A stretch of 64,000 nt of DNA, from assembly GCA_950295325.1 (NCBI GenBank), contig OX485806.1, forward strand, positions 43,459,169 to 43,523,168. The letters run 5' to 3'. This document shows positions 47,951 to 59,500 of the stretch, piece by piece; within the stretch, counting starts at the first letter, position 1, and every line of letters starts with the position of its first letter. The notes below the pieces were generated by a model. It did no database searches and had not been told where the DNA came from. It saw only the letters and a list, made by a program, of their open reading frames with translations. The DNA comes from Polytrichum commune (Eukaryota > Streptophyta > Polytrichopsida > Polytrichales > Polytrichaceae). Position numbers and translations under genes: made by a program.

Positions 47951-48440
47951 TGTCGCGCACCTCTCCATGAGGAGTGCCCGAAACACCATGGGCACAAGGG
48001 GGACCCCGGAGTGACACCCGGGACTTGTGGCGCCGTTGGTGAGAGGGCCCAAGTGATCCTAGTGTGGGTGAGGGCCCCGGGCGTTGGGAACGCCTCCCAC
48101 CCACGAAGACTAGGAGGCACAAGCGTAAGGCCATGAGTTATGCGTAGCTCATGGCGTGATGATTCTAGAATGCTCAAGATCACCTCAATCGGAGGTGTGA
48201 GCTAGGAGTTATGGCCATTTGAGTGGGGCGCTGTCCCGGGACAGCGCCCTGGTACAGCAGTGCCTGGGAGTGATTCTAGAATGCTCAAGATCACCTCAAT
48301 CCGAGGTGTGAGCTAGGAGTTATGGCCATTTGAGTGGGGCGCTGTCCCGGGACAGCGCCCTGCTACAGCAGTGCCTGGGAGTGATTCCCGGGACTGCCAA
48401 GGTTCAAACAGGCATAACTTCCTCAAGACTTGCCCGAATG
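47951..48440 (+). mobile_element. 3' LTR of Y, partial, with 111-bp internal duplication
   Basis: It starts TGTCGCGCACCTCTCC directly after the polypurine tract. At GGGAGTGATTC (about 48271) it jumps back to TAGAATGCTC and repeats about 111 bp of LTR, then breaks off at TTGCCCGAATG (48440), where element X sequence begins again. Confidence 0.85.
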
Positions 48441-49763
48441 AGGTGCAAGCCGGTGTGCTTGCGGTGGATTATGATGTGTCATATTGGCAAAGAATTGAAG
48501 TTTAAATTGACAAGGACTCCTATGGTAGGAGGATCCAAGTTGAATTTGGTCTTAATGGACCAAATGAAAAATGGAAAACATAATGGTCATGGTTCAATTG
48601 GAGCAACTTCAAGGAACGTATGGGGAGGCTAGGAAAGATGGGCCTCCCCCAAACCACATTGGTGGGATGTTGGTGAGATACAAGGATGTATTTACCAATG
48701 TGTTGCTCAAAAGGTTACCACCAAGGAGGAATAACAACTTTGCTCAACGAGAGATTGAGTTCTTGAGGTATGTGGTGACAAATGAAGTTGGCTGTCGCGC
48801 ACCACTCCATGAGGAGTGCCCGAAACACCATGGGCACAAGGGGGACCCCGGAGTGACACCCGGGACTTGTGGCGCCGTTGGTGAGAGGGCCAAAGTGATC
48901 CTAGTGTGGGTGAGGGCCCCGGGCGTTGGGAACGCCTCCCACCCACGAAGACTAGGAGGCACAAGCGTAAGGCCATGAGTTATGCGTAGCTCATGGCGTG
49001 ATGATTCTAGAATGCTCAAGATCACCTCAATCCGAGGTGTGAGCTAGGAGTTATGGCCATTTGAGTGGGGCGCTGTCCCGGGACAGCGCCCTGCTACAGC
49101 AGTGCCTGGGAGTGATTCCCGGGACTGCCAAGGTTCAAACAGGCATAACTTCCTCAAGACTTGCCCGAATGGGGCAAATGAGGAGTCCATCCGCATCTAC
49201 GTGAAGCGTAGATGAGGATGGAGTGGTTGGTTGTTGGAATCAGACATCATACAAGGAAGTTATGATGGTCTGAAGCTGATGGGGCTTCTAGGCCCAGCGG
49301 CTAAGGGAAAGTGTCCACTTGGCCCCAACTCTTGGTAGAGAGACAAGAGGTTGGTTGACGGTGGGGTAGGGGCCCCGCGTGAAGTCCTAGAGGCTTATAT
49401 GGGTGAGGTGGTGTGGCCTCACCCACCCGAGGCCGAACGGCAAGGCCTCCATGGGCTTTGGCCTATTGTGAGGCCATAGTTGCCTAGTATGGTTCGGGTT
49501 GTTGTAGTGTTGCTCCGGCAACGCGATGATCAACATAGGATTGGACTTCCATGGATGGAAGTCCACATTGGGGAAATGGGTTACCGATTCAGGGGTGAGT
49601 CCCGAAAGCAAAGTAGGAGGGTTGGTTCCTTCCTATGAACTATTGGTCCGGGGTAAGAGGAGCTATCCATTAGCATGGCGGAATGCGAAGGGTTAGCGCT
49701 CGTAACCTTTGCTAGAAACGAAAATTGGCAAGATTATTAAAGGACCTAGCAAGGGTTGCGACA
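48441..49763 (+). repeat. exact-offset duplication of 41741-43063 (X piece plus full LTR)
   Basis: The 1323-bp block repeats 41741-43063 with a constant offset of 6700 bp and no indels; one substitution is visible near 43001/49701. It contains 352 bp of X, the TTGGC site and a complete 971-bp LTR (48793-49763), and is followed by the right-hand TTGGC and the continuation of X. Confidence 0.92.
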
Positions 49764-52291
49764 TTGGCGGACGAACATGAAGTATGTCAAGGCAATCCAA
49801 GAGGAGAATTGGCGCTTGATTCAAGAAAAGGGCTTAGGTCATTTGTTGGCCTAGCCAACTACTACCACCACTTCATTGGAGGTTTTTCTAAGGTTGCTAG
49901 GACCTTAGTCAATTTGTTGAAAAATGGTTATCCCAAGAGTGGGATAAGCCTTGTCACCAAGCCTTTGGGGAGCTCAAAAGCAAGTTCTCTTCGCCGCCCG
50001 TGCTTAAATTCGCGGACTTTGACAAACCTTTTGAGGTGCATACGGGGGCGAGTGACTTTACCATTGGCGGATGTTGATCCAAGATGGATGACCATTGCTT
50101 ATGGGAGCATTAAGCTTCATGGTGGTCGAACCTTGTCCGGCTTGTGCAAGAAATGATTATCCCAAGAGTGGGATAATCCTTGCCACCAAGCCTTTGGAGA
50201 GGTTAAGACCAAGTTCTCTTCGCCGCCCGTGCTCAAGTTCGCGAAGTTTGACAAACCAGTTGAGGTGCATACGGGGGCGAGTGACTTTACCATTGGTGGA
50301 TGTTGATGCAAGATGGATGGCCATTACATATGAGAGCATGAAGCTCGATGGTTGTCCCACCTTGTTCGACTTGTGGAAGAAATAGCTATCCCAAGAGTGG
50401 GATGATGTTTGTCACGAGTCTTTGGGGAGCTTAAGACCAAAGTCTCTTCGCCGCCTGTGCTCAAGTTCGCGGAGCTTGACAAACCTTTTAAGGTACATAC
50501 GGGGGTGAGTGACTTTGCCAATGGTGGATTATGTGTAAGATGGATGGCCATTGCATATGGGAGCATGAAGCTCGATGGTTTTCAAAGAAGACAACCAACT
50601 TCTTTGTCGTAGTGCATTGCTTGAAGATGTGGCGACACTATTTGGGGTCGCACAAAGCAAAGGTCTACATGGACAATGTGTCCTAAAAGAATTTTGACAT
50701 ACAAGCGCAAGTGAGCGCCAAGTCATTGCGGTGGCATGATAGTTTGGCGCTTATGCAGGTGGATTTGATCCACAAACCGGACCGTGGAAATGTGGTGCCG
50801 GATGCGCTAAGTAGACGGGAAGAATTCCAAGCAATGAGAACCATCCAAACCTTGTGGCTAATGTGTGCCGGCGAAGGAAACTTATGATGCAAGATACAGG
50901 AGGGGTAAATTAACTACCCCAAAGCACAAAAGCTTTTAGATGAGCTTCGCAAGAGCAAGGTGCTTAAAGAGGTTAAGTTGGTGGACGGATTGTTCAAGTG
51001 CAAGCAAAGTTGGGTGTATGTGCCACAAGGCAAGTTGAGGCTATCGGTTTTGAAGGAGGAATATGATAGTCCTATTGCCGGCCATAGAGGAGGAAAAGAA
51101 AACCACCATAGAATGGTGTCAAAGAGGTACCATTGGCGGTGCATAAAGTAGGATATAACCCACTTTGTGAAGGCGTGAATAAAGTGCCAAGTGAACCGAG
51201 CCTCTTACCAAAAGCAAGGCGGTTTCTTGCAACCGTTGCCTATCCCGCCCGCACCATGGCATAGTATGTGCATGGACTTGATCACAAGTTTGCTGGAGTT
51301 ACATGGGTATGATGCCATCTTGTTGATGGTAGAGCGGTTTGCCAAGTTGGCACACATGGTGCCGATTGTGGGAACCGCCACCGCGTTGGAGACCGCATAG
51401 CCTTTTCTCAAAGGATGGTTGAGGCACCACGGGTTGCCAAGAGTGATTGTGTGGGATCAAGATCCAAAGTTCACAAGTGCATTTTCAATGCATTTCTCTA
51501 AGGAGGTCGGAATGAAACTAAGGTTTAGCACGGCCTTGCATTCCCAAATGGATGGGAAAGCGGAGCATGTGAATGGAGTCTTGAAGCAATACTTGAGGAA
51601 CTTGGTGGGGGCGGACCAAGGAGATTGGGCGGACTATGTGGGTCGAGCGGAGTGTAATTGCAATGTAGCCACGCACTTCGCTACCAAGGGGTGGTCTTTC
51701 GTGGTGGCTTATGGAGTGCATGCGCTCCAACTCATTAACCTAGTTCTTGACGGGGCACATTCAACACTAGAGTTCAACCAAGATGGTGAGGACTTGGCCA
51801 AGGATGGTAAACAAGTCTTGGAGATGACCAAGTTGTTGATGGAGAAAACCCGAAGGTGGTACGAAGTGCAAATCAATGCCGGAAGACGCGAAGTGGAGTA
51901 CGAGGTGGGCCAATAAGGTGTTGTTGAATGTGGACAAATTCACCTTGCACAAAGGCCTTACTCCAAAAGTTCATGTCCAAAATTGGAGCTTCGTTTTCCA
52001 TTGTGGAACAAGTGTTCAAGGACATGTATAAGTTGGAATTACCGCCGGAGATCAAAGTGCATCCGACATTTCATGTCTCATTACGAAAGTCATTTTAGGA
52101 CGACACCTTTTGGCCCGATCATAAGCAAGTGATTAGGCCACGTCCCGACCTTGTGGAGGTCATTTGGAACATGAGGTAAGAGGGCATCCTCAAGTGTAGG
52201 AAGCCCAAGTGAAAATGAAAGAAAATGTACAAAGGAGTACTTGGTGAAATGGTGAGGATACCATGAGAAAGAAACCGCTTGGGTGGCGGCA
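49764..52291 (+). pseudogene. pol remnant of element X (continuation), truncated in the chromodomain
   Basis: It starts with the RT tail (GLRSFVGLANYYHHFIGGFS). The connection/RNase H segment is present three times in tandem (starting near 49925, 50155 and 50385). Integrase follows with the same TGA in the HHCC finger (about 51178) and the same TAG (about 51399) as in Y, then VHPTFHVSL-type sequence and the start of the chromodomain. Similarity to Y ends at about 52291; there is no 3' LTR. Confidence 0.85.
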
Positions 52292-53583
52292 AGGGAAAAA
52301 CTATTTTGCGAGCGGTGAGCGGTAAGTTTTCTAGAATATTGAAATTTTGTGTGGTGAAACATGCCCTATGACCGCGGTGTAGAGCTAACTTTTGAAATAT
52401 TTATTGACAATTTTATTGACAAAAAAAACCTATAACCGTGGTTGATGAACCTATACTGTATTTGCTTGCACCTTCTCTTATAAGGTTTGTAGGTTGGGAA
52501 TGGCTCTCGGATGGTTACAGGATGTCATTTGAGGTGGATGAAGTCCCACTGGGAGAAGGCCTCGGACCCGAGGCCTCATGGCTTGAGCCCCTAAATTCTG
52601 ATTGTGTATAAAGTTGGTGGTTTCTGGGTGGGTTTCGGCATTTCAAGTGGAAGGGCTACTTTGCAGAAGGCCTCGGATCCGAGGTCTGTTGGCCTTGGGG
52701 TTTGCTGTTTGATTTGAGGTCAAGTTTATGGTTTCAGATTGAATGTAGGCATGCCATGTTTGAGTTATATGTTTAGCTACATTCAACCTGACTCCATAAA
52801 TTTGAAATCGAATCATTGGTATCAATTTGGGTCTCGACATGCCCAATGGCTTAGATTTCATGTTCAGTCTCGGCATGGCCACTTTGGACAAGGCCTAGGG
52901 GTTTTATGTTTAGGGTGAATTAAAGTTTATGGTTTCCGGTTGAATGTGGGCATGCCATGTTTGGGTTTCATGCTTAGCTACATTCAACCTGACTCCATAA
53001 ATTTGACATGAAATCATTGGTTTCAGGTTGAGTTTCGGCATGCCAAGTGGGTCAGATTTCATGTGGGAGTGGCCACTTTGGATATGGCCTCGGATTTCTT
53101 GGGGTTTGATGTTTGATTTGAACCAAAAACATAGGATGTTGTCCATATTTTATGCACAAGCCTTTTTTGGGTTATTCCATTTTTCTTCCAGTCTATCTTC
53201 TTATTTTTTGTAATTCTAAAAAACGTATTGATATTCTATACTTATCATCTTTAATTTTTTGGTTTAGTTTTTCGGTTTAGTTTTCCTTAGTCTTTGTTTC
53301 ATGTTTTGATCTATATTTTTACAACTACATTTCTTTATGTTTTTTGGATTTTGTTTTGAATTTTTTTACATGGATGATGCTATGGTGGATAATGAGGTAG
53401 TTTACCTCTATGTCTTATTGAATAATAGAGTGCAAGGAGGGTGTAGGGTAAGAGTGTAAGAAGGCATTACAAAATATAATTCACTGTCTAAGGAAAACCA
53501 TGAAGATTACCGCACTAAACGGACAATTAACAATCAAATGCAAAAATATATTATTATACAAGCAATAAGACACAAAATTCTAC
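52292..53583. other. non-coding stretch with dispersed direct repeats and palindromes
   Basis: No gene. A block of about 110 bp (GGCATGCCATGTTTG, TAGCTACATTCAACCTGACT) occurs at about 52740-52850 and again at 52940-53040. A palindrome with arms GAGGCCTCGG around AC lies near 52560-52580, and a weaker one near 52670. From 53160 the sequence is T-rich. Confidence 0.6.
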
Positions 53584-56500
53584 CTAAGACATATAATCGA
53601 AATCACAATTATCAGATAATGCTACAGAGACTTTAGAATCTGTACTATCTGCATTTGAAGAGCCTTCATCCTCAGACTCAACAGCTTCTAGATCAACATA
53701 CTCTATACCGCTTAGCATCAACTCCTCAGGTCTAAAAGTACGATATGAACCTTCCGCTAATTCATTGGCAACGTCATTTGCGTATGAAGGGAGCCGCCAT
53801 GACTTTGGAGGGCTTGGATAGAACTTAGGGTCACAAAAAAAAGCGCGGTGATAAGGGTATCTCAAATTACCGCTTCTACAAATGCAAATGGCAACATGGT
53901 CATAAAACCGCCTCATATGAAAGCAAATAAGAAAATATATCACTAGTATTAGAAATAGTAGCTATACTCACTTACTAAACCTTGATTTCTTCACGATCTT
54001 CTGAACAACAATGATTTCGCTATCTGGATCCTCTAACATGACAACATCTCTTGATTTCACTTCTATGGCCGAAGCAGATCGAATTAGAGGAGCGATCAAG
54101 GCTTCAAAAATTGCCTTGTCAGCCTCTAATGCCGCAATGTGACGGTTCACATTGCGGCACGCATGAATAGAAACACCTGCAAAATAAGAAAACAATGAAG
54201 TTCAGTTCTCAAACAACATAAAAATTAATTAACAGGAAATGGTCAACGGTTATTTACTTAAACATGAAGAGATGTTCAACGTACCCGTAGTTGTAGAGCA
54301 GTCTAGAACAATATCCCCGGGTGAAGAAGATGCCTGAATGAGCATCTGTATAAGGGCGAGGGATTTTTCGCGAGGACCACGCCAAGGGGTGTTTCCATCC
54401 ATTAACTGATCCTCCCTTGACACCAGGTTCTGGAGAATGTCATCCCGTGCCACATCAACCCCGTGACGGTCTAGTGCAGGGATGTGTTGAAAGCAAAATC
54501 TGGAAGCACGCACCTCCGGAATGCTCCTCAAAACTAAAGTTATTCCAAACCTCATGGTCTACAGATTACAAAAACAGTTAATTACTTTACTTACGAAATA
54601 AGATAAAAATCATTAAGCACATTCCAGCAAATGAAATGGAAGATTAGTTTCACAAGATTAATAACATAAGATACAGCTATCAATCAAATTAGCAATAAGT
54701 CATATCATAAAATGAACTCACAGTCAAGACTGGATTAATTGGTGACGTCAGGTGAAGCTTGTTCATCCCCCACCACTCTTTGCGAACAGCAAATCCATAC
54801 GTGGAACAGTACCCAAGAATGATTGACTTTGTAGACATTCGAAAAGGATGGAACAAAATTATCGCCCCATCGTCTTGGAGGTGATGGTCTGTGAAATCAA
54901 AGATTGTTTGAAACCAATCCTCATGTTCTATGTTCCAGGCGGGAATAGACGAAGGTGGATTCGAAATTCTTGGAACAGGAAGGCCCTCTGGAAGATCTGC
55001 AAGAATCAAGTCCACACAGGGTACTTCCGCAGCAGATCCTTTGTAGCGTCGGCCTTTGTCACTTGAGTGCTGCGCATGAAAATAAATTTATCAAAACTCC
55101 GACAAGAAAATCAAAGATTGCACACATTCTAACTTGACACCGTTCTGAATTAATGTGAATCAATTAATTGACTTCGAGATCAAAATACATGAGAAGGAGA
55201 TGTGTATGTAATGAAATCGCATATAACATACAAAAACAGATAGAAGTCAACGACTTAAGCAAGTGCTGAAGTTTTCATACAATGAAAACTAACAAAGAAA
55301 TGTGTTGGATGTCATTGTAATGAGAATGATGACCTACGAATGATTGAAAGAAACTTGAGGATTCATTCATGGGACTCTGCAGCTTGAGAATTAGAATTGA
55401 ATGAAAACATAAACAAAACAAAGCTGTTGAGCAGTATGGTACCTTAGAAATGAAGCTCTTTAACTCGTCATATAATGGACTCAAGCTGCCCGTGTCGCCA
55501 CCAAGGACTTGCTCTAGTGAGAAGTTTTTAATCCACTCCCCAATTTGGCCATCATTCTCCTCAACCGATGTGAAAACAGGGATTCCTTGGCTTAACTGCT
55601 CATAGGAGGAATCGCGTTTGGTTCCTCTAGAGTGAATTGGAGCATGAGAACCAGAGTCATATGTAGGACTAGGCGCAGGTGGGCTCTTACATTCTGGCTC
55701 TGGAGGGGGGTTCATCTTCTTCTTCCCCCTCTTGTTAGTCTTCTCCAGAGAGTTGTGGAGTTTTGCCATCTCTTTCTGGGCCGCTTTCTCCTCAGCTTCC
55801 TTCACCTTAAGCGTTTTCTTCCTATCTTCTTCTAGACGTCGCGAGAGGGCCTTTACCCTCTCGTGCTCGTCTTCAATGCCCTGTAAATCAACCATCTCAA
55901 CACAAGACTCACCAACTGCATCCCTCGACTTCCTAAGTTCAGTTTCAAAGGAGGGAGTGAAACTAGGAGCACAGTCGAGGTACCATCCACCTCCTGTGAG
56001 ATGCGAGGTAGACCACGTTCGCTGCTGATTTGCTGAGAACATGCACGTTGAGTTCGACCTGTCAAGCCATGCAGAGAGAAATATTGGGAGATCTTCTTTT
56101 GTTATTGCTCCTTTTGCAAGGAGCTCGTACTTGAAAAACTTGCGGGTTAAAAAAAACCTCATCGTTATATACCTTGCAATCAAAATACATGCCATGTGAA
56201 CAACCAAATCAATATGACAAATACAAAAATTCTAGTTGGAGAAGGATAAATCTTACCGAAAGAGTACTCTTCTCACAATCAAGTCAGTTCCTTTGAAGCC
56301 CTCAAATTCGTGAGTTTTGTTAAAAACATCCTGCCCTGGAAAGAAGGTGGGCAATGCATTGTCCCATAACTTCATTCTACAATCCTCGATGTATGCAACC
56401 AAGGATAAGGGCTCGCTGGGTACTTCAAAGTTGATAACCAGTCTATCTTGACGCATTGTTTCTTCATAGATAATAGAAGCCTGCTCGGATATCTGTGGAA

Positions 56501-59500
56501 AGAAAATATAATAGAAGCTCCCCGAATTCAAATAAGCGCATATGCACAATTCAGCTCAGGCCTAATCACAACCTGAGTAACATTTAGCTTGAACTAAATT
56601 CAAAATCAAATATGATTTCAGGCCTAATCACAACCTAAGAAACATATAACCCAAACTCACTTCACACTTAAATCAGATTCAGGCCTAATCACAACCTTAT
56701 CAACTTATAACCCAATTGATTTCACACTTAAGTCAGCCCACTTAATACCCTTGTCTAGGGTGTCTAGGGAGCGAGACACATTTTTTTGAACAAACCTAAC
56801 TTTCGGAAATTTGATTTCAGGCCTTATATCAGCGTTTCCAACTTCACACTTAAATAAGATTTCAGGCCTAACGACATTATTACCAACATCCAATTCAAAC
56901 TCACTTCACACTTAAGGTTGTATTCAGGCCTAACAAATAATTACTAACATCCTACCCTAACTGATTTCACACATAATTCAGCCCAGTTAAGACCTTGTCC
57001 AGGGTGTCTCGGGACCGAGATACAATATTTTGAACAATTCAAATTTCAGGCCTAATCACAACCTAAGAAACATATAACCCAAACTCACTTCACACTTAAA
57101 TCAGATTTAGGCCTAATCACAACCTTATCAACTTATAACCCAATTGATTTCACACTTAAGTCAGCCCACTTAATACCCTTCTCAAGGGTGTCTCGGGACC
57201 GAGACACACTATTTTGAATAAAGCTAACATTAAGAGATTTGATTTCAGGCCTTATATGAGCCTTAACAACTTCAAACTTAAATAAGATTTCAGGCCTAAT
57301 CACAACCTAAGAAACATATAACCCAAACTCACTTCTCACTTAAATCAGATTCAGGCCTAATCACAACCTTATCAACTTATAACCCAATTGATTTCACACT
57401 TAAGTCAGCCCACTTAATAACCTTCTCAAGGGTGTCTCGGGACCGAGACATACTATTTTGAATAAAGCTAACATTAAGAAATTTGATTTCAGGCCTTATA
57501 TGAACCTTAACAACTTCAAACTTAAATAAGATTTCAGGCCTAATCACAACCTAAGCTACATATAACCCAAACTCACTTCACACTTAAATCAGATTCAGGC
57601 CTAATCACAACCTTATGAACTTATAACCCAATTGATTTCACACTTAATTCAGCCCACTTAATACCCTTGTCTAGGGTGTCTTGGGACCGAGACACACTAT
57701 TTTGAACAAATGTGACTTTCAAAAATTTGATTTCAGGCCTTATCACGGCTTTACCAACTTCACACTTCAATAAGATTTCAGGCCTAATGACATTATTACC
57801 AACATCCAATTCAAACTCACTTCACACTTAAGGTTGATTTCAGGCCTAACAAATACCTTACCAACATCCTACCCTAACAGATTTCACACATAATTCAGCC
57901 CAGTTAAGACCTTGTCCAGGGTGTCTCGGGACCGAGACACATTATTTTGAACAATTCAAATTTCAGACCTAAACACAACCTAAGCAACATATAACCCAAC
58001 CTCACTTCACACTTATATCATATTCAGGCCTAATCACAACCTTATCAACTTCTAATGTGAAATTACTTCACACTTAATTCAGCCCACATAAGGCCCTTGT
58101 CTAGGGCGTCTCGGGACCGAGACACACTTTTTTGAACCAAGTTGACTTCCAGAAATTTGATTTCAGGCCTAATCACAACCTAAGCAATATATAACCCAAA
58201 CGCACTTGATACTTAAATCAGATTTCAGGCCTAATCACAACCTAAGCAACATATAACCCAAACGCACTTGACACTTAAATCAGATTTAGGCATAATCACA
58301 ACCTTATCAACTTCTAACCCAATTGATTTCACACCGAAGTCAGCCCACTTAATACCCTTGTCTAGGGTGTCTCGGGACCGAGACATACTATTTTGAACAA
58401 ATGTGACATTCAAAAATTTGATTTAAGGCCTTATAGCATCCTTAACAACTTGACACTTAAACCAGATTTCAGGCCTAATCACAACCTAAGCTACATATAA
58501 CCCAAACTCACTTCACACTTAAATCATATTCAGGCCTAATCACAACCTTATCAACTTCTAACCCAATTGATTTCACACTTAATTCAGCCCACTAAATACC
58601 CTTGTCTAGGGTGTCTCGGGACCGAGACACACTATTTTGAACAAATGTGACTTTCAAAAATTTGATTTCAGGCCTTATATCGGCTTTACCAACTTCACAC
58701 TTAAATAAGATTTCAGGCCTACTGACATTATTACCAACATCCAATTCAAACTCACTTCACACTTAAGGTTGATTTCAGCCCCAACAAAGACCTTACCAAC
58801 ATCCTACCCTAACTGATTTCACACATAATTCAGCTCAGTTAAAACCTTGTCCAGGGTGTCTCGGGACCGAGACACACTATTTTGAACAATTCAAATTTCA
58901 GGCCTAAATACAACCTAAGCAATATATAACCCAACCTCACTTCACACTTATATCAGATTCAGGCCTAATCACAACCTTATCAACTTCTAATGTGAAATCA
59001 CTTCACATTTAATTCAGCCCACATAAGACCCTTGTCTAGGGTGTCTCGGGACCGAGACACACTTTTTTGAATAAAGATGACTTCCAGAAATTTGATTTCA
59101 GGCCTTATATCAGCCTTAACAACATCAAACTTAAATCAGATTTCAGGCCTAATCACAACCTAAGCAACATATAACCCAAGTTCACTTCACACTTAAATCA
59201 GATTCAGGCATAATCACAACCTTATCATCTTCTAACCCAATTGATTTCACACCGAAGTCCGCCCACTTAATACCCTTGTCTAGGGTGTCTCGGTACCGAG
59301 ACACACTATTTTGAACAAATGTGACTTTCAAAAATTTGATTTCAGGCCTTATAGCAGCCTTAACAACTTGACACTTAAACCAGATTTTGAGGCTTAATCA
59401 CAACCTAAGCAACATATAACCCAAACTCACTTGATACTTAAAACAAATTCAAGCCTAATCACAACCATAGCAACATCTCACCCAATTGATTTCACACTTA

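Noticed and set aside
42007-49025. Repeated open frames of 70-135 residues on both strands
   Set aside because: They lie within chromovirus LTRs or antisense to pol and simply copy the LTR duplication.
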